DNA of 64,000 bases. Source: Duganella sp. Root336D2. GTDB lineage: Bacteria > Pseudomonadota > Gammaproteobacteria > Burkholderiales > Burkholderiaceae_D. Below are positions 58,133 to 64,000 of the stretch, piece by piece. Under the pieces are notes generated by a model. The model saw nothing but the letters and a program-made list of their open reading frames with translations. It did no database searches and was not told the DNA's origin. Location: assembly GCF_001425005.1 (NCBI RefSeq), contig NZ_LMDB01000008.1, positions 1 to 64,000 on the forward strand, written 5' to 3'. The first letter of the stretch is position 1. Each line of letters begins with the position of its first letter. Made by a program: the position numbers and the translations under genes.

Positions 58133-59130
58133 CCGTGGCTGAAAGCGGCTGGAGCGAAAATGAGATCGGCGTACTGAACGCCAAGGTAAAGGCACTGAAG
58201 GCGAGCATGGGCCGCGTCATCATCGGCCAGGAGGAAGTGATCGATTCGCTGGTCATCTGCCTGCTGGCCGGGGGACATGCGCTGGTGGAGGGCGTGCCCG
58301 GCCTGGGCAAGACCCTGCTGGTCAAATCGCTGGCGCAGGCGACCGACATGGAGTTCCGCCGCGTGCAGTTCACGCCGGACCTGATGCCGTCCGATATCGT
58401 CGGCACCGAGATCCTGGAGGAGGACCATGCGACGCGCAAGCGCGAGTTCCGCTTCCAGCAAGGTCCGGTATTCACGCAAGTGCTGCTGGCGGACGAGATC
58501 AACCGCGCCCCGCCCAAGACCCAGTCGGCGCTGCTGGAAGCGATGCAGGAACGCTCGGTGACCTTTGCCGGCCAGACGCACAAGCTGCCGCGCCCATTCT
58601 TCGTGCTGGCAACGCAGAATCCGATCGAACAGGCTGGTACCTATCCGCTGCCGGAGGCGCAACTGGACCGCTTCCTGCTGCACATCGATGTCGGCTATCC
58701 GACTGAAGACGAAGAGATTGCGATGGTGTCCGCCACGACGCACGCCGGCCTGAAAGATGCCGAGCCGGCGATGGATGTGGAAACCTTGCTGCGCCTGCAG
58801 GCGCTGGTGCGCGATATCGAGATCGGCGAGCACCTTTTGCGGTATGCAACGCGCCTGGTGCGCGCTACGCGCCCGCGCGAGACGACAGTGGAAGCGGTCA
58901 AGAAGCACGTCGGGTGGGGCGCCGGCCCGCGCGCAGGTCAGGCGCTGGTGTTGGCGTCGAAGGCACGCGCGCTGATGCAGGGCCGGCTGGCGGTGACGCG
59001 TGAGGATATCGGCCACATGCTGCTGCCGGTGCTGGCGCACCGCGTGCTGCGCAACTTCGAAGCGGAAGCGGACGGCATTGCAATTGCCGACATCCTGGCC
59101 GCATTGCACGACGCAATCAAGCCCGGGTAA
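58129..59130 (+). CDS. MoxR-family AAA+ ATPase
   Basis: The 333-residue ATPase starts MTVAESGWSENEIGVLNAKV at the ATG overlapping the DUF4159 stop. Walker A is GVPGLGKT (residues 55-62), Walker B VLLADEIN (118-125), sensor 1 lies in VLATQNPIEQAGTYPLPEAQ, the arginine finger in LDRFLLHIDVGYP, and the C-terminal lid follows (GAGPRAGQALVLASKARALM). MoxR proteins act as chaperone-like ATPases that activate or assemble partners, typically with a DUF58 and vWA/BatA proteins encoded next to them, as here. It is cytoplasmic. The next gene is 3 bases away. Confidence 0.96.
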   Translation: MTVAESGWSENEIGVLNAKVKALKASMGRVIIGQEEVIDSLVICLLAGGHALVEGVPGLGKTLLVKSLAQATDMEFRRVQFTPDLMPSDIVGTEILEEDHATRKREFRFQQGPVFTQVLLADEINRAPPKTQSALLEAMQERSVTFAGQTHKLPRPFFVLATQNPIEQAGTYPLPEAQLDRFLLHIDVGYPTEDEEIAMVSATTHAGLKDAEPAMDVETLLRLQALVRDIEIGEHLLRYATRLVRATRPRETTVEAVKKHVGWGAGPRAGQALVLASKARALMQGRLAVTREDIGHMLLPVLAHRVLRNFEAEADGIAIADILAALHDAIKPG

Positions 59131-59133
59131 GCA

Positions 59134-60024
59134 ATGCTGGAAACACCTGCGCTGCTGGCGCATTCCGCCGATCTCGAGCTGGTGATCCGCCACGTGCTGG
59201 CTGGTCTCGGCCATGGCATCCATGCGGGGCGCGAACGCGGCGCCGGTGTGGAGTTCTCGGAATACCGTGCCTATGCGCCGGGCGACGAGTGGCGGCGCGT
59301 CGACTGGAAGCTGCTGGCGCGCGCCGATCGCTACTACGTGCGCGAGGCGGAGCGCGACAGCCATGTTGCGGCCTGGCTGGTGCTGGACGCTACCGCTTCG
59401 ATGGCGGAGCCAAGCCGGCGGGTTGATGGACTGAGCAAGCATTGGTATGCGCGCACGGCGCTGGCTTGCGTGGCGGCGATTGCCCAGCGCCAGGGCGATG
59501 CCTTCGGCCTGCTGGTGGTTTCCAACGGCAAGGTCGAATTCACGCAAGCCTCGCGCGGACCGCGCCATTTGCAGCGCGTTCTGGCGGCCTTGCAGCGCGC
59601 CACGCCATCCGGCGAACTGCCCGATGCCGAAACCCTGCGCGCCAGCCTGCATTTCGCACGCTCGCAAAGCATGGTGTTTGCCGCAACGGATGCATTGGAC
59701 TGGCCTTCGCCGCTGGGCCAAGCGCTGGTTCGCCTGCGCCATATGCGGCACGACGTGCGCTTGCTGGCCTTGCGTACCGAGGCTGAAGTCGAAGCGGGCT
59801 TCGCCACCGGCCATGCCTATCGCGACCCGGAACAGGGAATCCGCCTGCACAGCTTTACCCGCGCCGGCCGCGACGGATACCGCACGGCGCTCGAATCGCA
59901 CTTCTCTGCCGTACGCGCCGCATGCCGCCGGCATGACCTGCCGTTGTGCGAAGCGCGGATTGAGCAGCCGCTTGGCGAAGTACTGCGCACGTGGCTGAGG
60001 ACTCCGGAGGCGCGCAGGCCATGA
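59134..60024 (+). CDS. DUF58-domain protein (MoxR partner)
   Basis: The 296-residue protein has the DUF58 signature GVEFSEYRAYAPGDEWRRVD, then WKLLARADRYYVREAE, at about residues 38-74. A von Willebrand A-like strand follows, with LVLDATASMAEPS near residue 84, a degenerate MIDAS (D-x-T-x-S). There is no N-terminal membrane anchor, unlike many longer DUF58 proteins. It is the usual direct partner of MoxR. The stop overlaps the next gene (ATGA). Confidence 0.93.
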   Translation: MLETPALLAHSADLELVIRHVLAGLGHGIHAGRERGAGVEFSEYRAYAPGDEWRRVDWKLLARADRYYVREAERDSHVAAWLVLDATASMAEPSRRVDGLSKHWYARTALACVAAIAQRQGDAFGLLVVSNGKVEFTQASRGPRHLQRVLAALQRATPSGELPDAETLRASLHFARSQSMVFAATDALDWPSPLGQALVRLRHMRHDVRLLALRTEAEVEAGFATGHAYRDPEQGIRLHSFTRAGRDGYRTALESHFSAVRAACRRHDLPLCEARIEQPLGEVLRTWLRTPEARRP

Positions 60025-61013
60025 CCAGCATGCAGCCTTTATGGTGGTTTGCCTTGCCGGTGCTGTTGCTGCCGCTGTGGTGGCATATGCGCAAGCGCGA
60101 GCGCACGCGCACCGACTTGCTGGCCACTGCCCGCTTCCTGCCCGCCGCTGCGCCGCAGCAGCAACGGGTGCTGCGCTGGACCGAAGTGCCGCTCCTGCTG
60201 GTGCGGCTGGCGTTGCTGGCTGTGCTGATCGCCTGGATGGCGGTGCTTGCCATGCCGTGGAAGGGCGACACGGTGTTTATCGATCCATCGCTTGTATCTT
60301 CGCCGTGGGCTGCGCAGCAGGTGCAGTCGGCTGCAATGAGTGGCGCCGCGCGCGCGCCGCTGCCCGCCGACCTGTGGAATTGGCTGGCCCGCAACGAGCA
60401 CGAATGGCGCCCCGAGGCACGCTTCCTCATCCTCGCCCCCCGTGCCGCCATGCCCGCGCTTCCCCCGCGCCTGGCCCACGCGGCCGACCTGCGGCTCGCC
60501 CCGCCGGTTGCGGCTGGCACGCCTGCTCCGCCCCGCGAGCGCCACGTCGTCGTCGCTGCGCCGGCCGAGCGCCTGCCGCACTGGCAAGCCCTGTTCGCTG
60601 CCTTCGACACCGCTGCCGACGGTGCGAGCCGCTATATGATTTCCGATACGCCGACAGCTGCGACCGAGCTGATCGTCTGGGACCGCACGGACAAGGAACC
60701 GCCGGCCGCCTGGACGGCCCGCCTCTGGTGGCGTACCGCCAGCACTACTGGACAGACGCCATCCGCGCAAGGCCTCACCTGGACCGCCCCGCAATGGCCA
60801 TTGCAGGACGTCGACGCCGCACGCGCGCTCTACGAGCGCTGGCAGGCGGCGACCGCGCAGCCGGCCCCCTACCCAATGCCTGCGCAAACCCTGGCAGCCG
60901 GGCGCAAGGTGCCGCTGGCAACGCCGCTGGGCCGTTCTCCGGAATGGCTGGCGCTAGCCATGCTGGCATTGTTCGCGCTCGAAAGGATCCTTACCCATGC
61001 CCGCCGCCGCTGA
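60021..61013 (+). CDS. BatA-like membrane protein
   Basis: The 330-residue protein has the N-terminal BatA-type membrane segment with the typical aromatic start (MQPLWWFALPVLLLPLWWHM), a short cytoplasmic loop with RTRTDLLATARFLP, and a second helix (LLLVRLALLAVLIAWMAVLA, residues 49-68). A periplasmic region of about 230 residues follows, then a C-terminal helix (LALAMLALFALERIL). The usual vWA MIDAS motif is not recognisable in the middle part, so it may be a structural member. It overlaps the next gene by 17 bases. Confidence 0.85.
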   Translation: MTSMQPLWWFALPVLLLPLWWHMRKRERTRTDLLATARFLPAAAPQQQRVLRWTEVPLLLVRLALLAVLIAWMAVLAMPWKGDTVFIDPSLVSSPWAAQQVQSAAMSGAARAPLPADLWNWLARNEHEWRPEARFLILAPRAAMPALPPRLAHAADLRLAPPVAAGTPAPPRERHVVVAAPAERLPHWQALFAAFDTAADGASRYMISDTPTAATELIVWDRTDKEPPAAWTARLWWRTASTTGQTPSAQGLTWTAPQWPLQDVDAARALYERWQAATAQPAPYPMPAQTLAAGRKVPLATPLGRSPEWLALAMLALFALERILTHARRR

Positions 61014-63060
61014 CCACATGGCCAGCGTGCGCCAACGCATGCTGCAAGCCCTGATCCGCCGCCGCTTTGCAAGCTGGCTGCTGCCATTGCTGCCTGCGGC
61101 TGCGCTGGCTGCTTCGGTACTTGCTGGTGCCTTCGGTGCCGTCACTCCAGTCACGCTTACCGTCCCCCTCGCAATGGCCGCCGCCGTCATGCTCTGGGCC
61201 GCAATCGACTTCGCGCTGTGGCGCAGGCGCATCGACGAGCAACTGCCAGCCTGGCTGAACGATGCAATTCCCGAGCTGGAAGACAGTAGCGCCATGCTGG
61301 CCGCGGCCCCGCAAACCCCGCTCGGCAGCCTGCAGCGCAGCCGCCTGCTCAAGCGCATCGGCCGGGCCCTCAACGACGAACGCCTGCGCAGCATTGCAAG
61401 CCGGAAGGCCCGTTTCAACGCGATCCCGCTAGCGTTGGCGCTGGCCGCTGCCGCCAGCGCCTGGGCATATGCCGCGGCCTATAGCCCGCGGCACGCGGTA
61501 GCCGCCGGTGCAGGACCAACTGCGCAGGCAGCAATCAGCGCCGCCGGTATCAAGCTGTACGCCGCGCCTCCTGCATATACCGGCGTGAAGCCAAGCGAAG
61601 GCGCACCGCGCGACCTGCAAATTCCCCAGCACAGCAAAGTGCGCTGGTGTGCGCTCAATGCCGACGCTATCGTCGAACTTGGCGACGGCCAATCGCTGCC
61701 GGCCGAAGCAGGCAAATGCGCCGAATGGATCGCCAGCGACGCCATTTTCTGGCGCAGCCGCCTCAACGCAAGCCAGCGCTACACAATCCGCGTGACGCCC
61801 GACCTGGCGCCGCAGGTCGCAATCGTCGCGCCAAATGAATCGGTCAGCGTGCTGAAGCCGGATGCCCAAAGCGCGCAGATCAACATCAGCGTCAGCGACG
61901 ACTATGCCGTCGCCAGGGCTACCCTGCATATGACCCTGGCGCGCGGCAGCGGCGAGAACATCCGCTTCACCGACAAGGAAAGCCCGCTCCCGGCATCAGC
62001 CGACCCGCGCAAGCGCAGCTGGAACAAACAGTGGATGCTGAAAGAACTCGGCATGGAACCCGGCGACGAACTGTACTTCTTCGTGCGCGCCAGCGACAAC
62101 GCTCCGGTGCCGCATATCGCTCAATCGCCTACCTATACGCTGCGCCTGCCCGGCCAGCAAGGCGAAGCCCTCGAATCGACGGCATTGCCATCGATGGTGA
62201 AACCGGAGAACCTGCGCAGCCAGCGCCAGATCATCATCGATACCGAACAACTGGTCGCTGATGCTCCGCGCCTCGCTGCAGTGGAACTGCGCGCCCGCAG
62301 CGAGAAGATCGCCGGCGACCAGGCCAAGCTGCGCCTGCGCTACGGCCAGTTCCTGGGCGAGGAATCGTCCCTGTTCGGCGAGGAGGAGCACGGCGATGGC
62401 GACGAACATGGTGGGGCCGGCACCCAAGGCGCAGCCGGCTTTGGCAGCGGCAATATCGCCGCGCAGTTCGGCCATGCGCACGACCAGGAAGGCAACGCCA
62501 CCATCTTCGACCCGGCGACCAAGGAAGTGCTGCGCCGTGCTTTGCGGGCAATGTGGGACGCTGAAAAGCAGCTTCGCGCCATCGCGCCCAGGCCGGCTTT
62601 GCCGCCTGAGTACAAGGCGCTTGGCGCCATCAAGGAATTACAGCAGGCGGAACGCGTCTACCTGCATCGCACGGCCTTCGTGCCGCCGGCTATCAAGGAA
62701 GAGAAGCGCATGACCGGCGAGATGGCTGGCGCCTCCAGCTACCGCCGCGCCCAGGGCGCTGCCAACGAATTGGTACCGGCAGACGTACGCGAACTGGTGC
62801 AAGCCCTGGGCGGCGATGGCGCGTTGCCCGCCCTGTGGAGCAAGGCAGCACGGGAAGCAGTGGCGCGTATCGGCGATGAAGAACAACGCCTGTCCGCGCA
62901 AGGCGCCGTGCAGGACGTGGCCGACGGATGCCTGCCCTGCCGCGCCCAGCTGCGTGCCTGGTTGCGTGCCACGGTGCGGCAGCCGGCCGTGCTGCTGCAG
63001 GCACGGCCGCAAGCGCAGACGAAATTCGGCCGGGCTTTGCTGGGGAAGGGCGCGCCGTGA
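60997..63060 (+). CDS. DUF4175-like membrane protein of the MoxR cluster
   Basis: The 687-residue protein has two N-terminal helices (about residues 28-70), a third near 146-165, then a large extracytoplasmic part with a beta domain (ISVSDDYAVARATLHMTL, EPGDELYFFVRASDNAPVPH). A helical charged region and a Gly/His/Glu-rich linker follow (EEEHGDGDEHGGAGTQGAAG, near residue 465). This layout resembles the DUF4175 proteins found beside MoxR, DUF58 and BatA genes. The C-terminus has two cysteines (GCLPCRAQL). The ATG at 60997 lies inside the BatA-like gene; another in-frame ATG at 61018 is possible. Role unknown, probably a periplasmic scaffold. Confidence 0.8.
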   Translation: MPAAADHMASVRQRMLQALIRRRFASWLLPLLPAAALAASVLAGAFGAVTPVTLTVPLAMAAAVMLWAAIDFALWRRRIDEQLPAWLNDAIPELEDSSAMLAAAPQTPLGSLQRSRLLKRIGRALNDERLRSIASRKARFNAIPLALALAAAASAWAYAAAYSPRHAVAAGAGPTAQAAISAAGIKLYAAPPAYTGVKPSEGAPRDLQIPQHSKVRWCALNADAIVELGDGQSLPAEAGKCAEWIASDAIFWRSRLNASQRYTIRVTPDLAPQVAIVAPNESVSVLKPDAQSAQINISVSDDYAVARATLHMTLARGSGENIRFTDKESPLPASADPRKRSWNKQWMLKELGMEPGDELYFFVRASDNAPVPHIAQSPTYTLRLPGQQGEALESTALPSMVKPENLRSQRQIIIDTEQLVADAPRLAAVELRARSEKIAGDQAKLRLRYGQFLGEESSLFGEEEHGDGDEHGGAGTQGAAGFGSGNIAAQFGHAHDQEGNATIFDPATKEVLRRALRAMWDAEKQLRAIAPRPALPPEYKALGAIKELQQAERVYLHRTAFVPPAIKEEKRMTGEMAGASSYRRAQGAANELVPADVRELVQALGGDGALPALWSKAAREAVARIGDEEQRLSAQGAVQDVADGCLPCRAQLRAWLRATVRQPAVLLQARPQAQTKFGRALLGKGAP

Positions 63061-64000
63061 ACGTGGACATCAACCTCCTGTACGGTGGCGCGGTGCTGGC
63101 CGGGACGGTAAGCGCTCTGCTTTACATGCGCAAGAAGCGCTGGCTGGACGCGGCGCTGGCGATAGCCGCTGGCGCATCGTTGGCGACCCTGCTGGCCGCG
63201 CCGAACGCGCCCGCAGGCGAGGCGCAGCGAATCGTCCTGGAGACCGCCGGCGCATCGCCGGCAATGCCCGGTGAGCGACTTGCCGAAGCGCTGGCGCAAT
63301 TGCCGTCGGCGCCGCGCGGCACAGTCGTCGAGGTCCGGGGCCAGGGCCTGCATGAGGCGCAATGGCGCGACATCCCCGTGCGTCCGATCCAGTGGCAGCC
63401 TGCGAAGGACGGCCTGCTGTGGCTTGACTTCCCGCGCTCGCTGCCGCTCGGACGCAGTTTTGCGCTGACGGTGCGGCGCGATGCGCCGCAAACCGACTGG
63501 CGCCTGCAACTGCTGGCGGAAAACGGCCTGGTGCTTTCCGAGTCGCGCGCTACTGCCGCATCGCAGGCGTTGACCGTCCAGTGGCAGCCGCCAATGGCGG
63601 AATCAATGGTGCTGCAGGCGCGCTTGCTGGACAAGGCGGGCAAGGCCATCACCCAAGGCCCGGTGCCTCTGCGCGTGCTCGACGCCGTACCCTTGCAAGT
63701 GCAAGGCCGCTTCAGCTCGCCGTCCTTCGACACGCGGGTCTTGAACCGCTTGCTGACGGACTCCAATGCCGTCGTCGATTGGCAGACTACGCTGGGCAAG
63801 GCGCTGACCCGTAGCGAGGAAGCCCGTGCGCCGCTGACGCATCCCAACGCGCTGGTGGCCGATGCAGGCTGGCTCGAGGGCGGCGGCATGCGCAATGCCT
63901 TGGCCCAGGTCGCGCAGGGCATGCCGCTGCTGGTCCTGGGCGGCAATGCAGGCGACGCCGCGCTGTGGCAGCGTGAGCTAGGATTAAAGCTGGCGTCCCA
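63057..64000 (+). CDS. Membrane protein with amidotransferase-like region (partial, cut by window end)
   Basis: A GTG overlapping the previous stop opens a frame that stays open for at least 314 codons to the window edge. Residues 8-24 (LYGGAVLAGTVSALLYM) and about 31-48 (LDAALAIAAGASLATLLA) are membrane helices. A beta-rich periplasmic domain follows, then from about residue 215 a part with SSPSFDTRVLNRLLTDSNAV and GMPLLVLGGNAGDAALWQRE that looks like the class I glutamine-amidotransferase-like fold of large membrane proteins in MoxR/DUF58/BatA clusters. The C-terminus is missing. It is the tenth gene of the operon. Confidence 0.82.
   Translation, partial: MNVDINLLYGGAVLAGTVSALLYMRKKRWLDAALAIAAGASLATLLAAPNAPAGEAQRIVLETAGASPAMPGERLAEALAQLPSAPRGTVVEVRGQGLHEAQWRDIPVRPIQWQPAKDGLLWLDFPRSLPLGRSFALTVRRDAPQTDWRLQLLAENGLVLSESRATAASQALTVQWQPPMAESMVLQARLLDKAGKAITQGPVPLRVLDAVPLQVQGRFSSPSFDTRVLNRLLTDSNAVVDWQTTLGKALTRSEEARAPLTHPNALVADAGWLEGGGMRNALAQVAQGMPLLVLGGNAGDAALWQRELGLKLAS

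Noticed and set aside
60041..61054. Alternative open frame overlapping the BatA-like gene
   Set aside because: It is alanine/arginine-rich with no membrane segments or motif, while the other frame has the BatA pattern and an overlapping start.

Overview
The window is chromosomal DNA of a high-GC betaproteobacterium, most likely an Oxalobacteraceae member of the Massilia / Duganella / Janthinobacterium type. This rests on the order tuf - tRNA-Trp - secE - nusG - rplKAJL - rpoBC, the look of the proteins, and dispersed palindromes whose sequence words I associate with that group. No database was consulted, so the genus is an inference. I see no prophage, integrase, transposase or CRISPR array.

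Layout. (1) 1-12433: the transcription/translation core. It holds the end of tuf, tRNA-Trp, secE-nusG, rplK-rplA, an L10-type leader, rplJ-rplL, rpoB and rpoC, closed by a strong terminator. Two long hairpins unusually sit between rpoB and rpoC. (2) 12434-20517: single genes and small sets. These are a cupin divergent from an AraC regulator, a secreted M64-type metallopeptidase with a PPC domain, a YjbR-like protein, a winged-helix/nucleotidyltransferase protein overlapping an Mpo1-like membrane protein, a 7TM histidine kinase divergent from a CalE7-like hotdog thioesterase, and an unknown secreted protein. (3) 20554-23821: a DesK/NarL-type two-component system (kinase, regulator, MipA-like outer membrane protein in overlapping frames) and a convergent beta-barrel gene. 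An identical 17-bp sequence lies in the two promoter regions of this block and is a good candidate operator. (4) 23825-34155: a DUF885 peptidase, a cupin followed by two paralogous small envelope proteins, DUF1631, a retropepsin-like protease, an HPP-CBS membrane protein, an Lrp regulator divergent from a three-part cysteine desulfurase / degenerate metallo-beta-lactamase / rhodanese fusion, and a DUF3592-like protein. (5) 34556-45911: a nested palindromic repeat, a TonB-dependent receptor, a very large cyclic beta-1,2-glucan synthase, and a perfect 36-bp-arm palindrome. (6) 45955-51240: an M1 aminopeptidase overlapping a beta-lactamase-fold hydrolase, a 32-residue membrane peptide, and a periplasmic binding protein with a secreted methyltransferase-like protein. 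(7) 51481-64000 (cut by the window end): ten same-strand, tightly packed genes, tldD-tldE-tldD-tldE-DUF4159-MoxR-DUF58-BatA-like-DUF4175-like-amidotransferase-like.

Region 7 is the best candidate for an under-described system. Two complete TldD/TldE protease pairs arose by tandem duplication of a block of about 3.04 kb. Both TldD proteins carry twin-arginine signal peptides with the zinc motif intact, while neither TldE carries any signal. The pairs are translationally linked to a MoxR AAA+ ATPase and its membrane-associated partners. The simplest reading is a pre-folded TldD/TldE protease exported by Tat, with TldE hitchhiking, and tied to a MoxR/DUF58/BatA envelope machine. The substrate is unknown, and no precursor peptide is visible in the visible part of the operon.

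A second theme is a set of dispersed palindromes (8021-8125, 12440-12476, 13790-13841, 34556-34758, 45837-45911, and perhaps 51328-51370). Several share sequence blocks, and all lie between genes.
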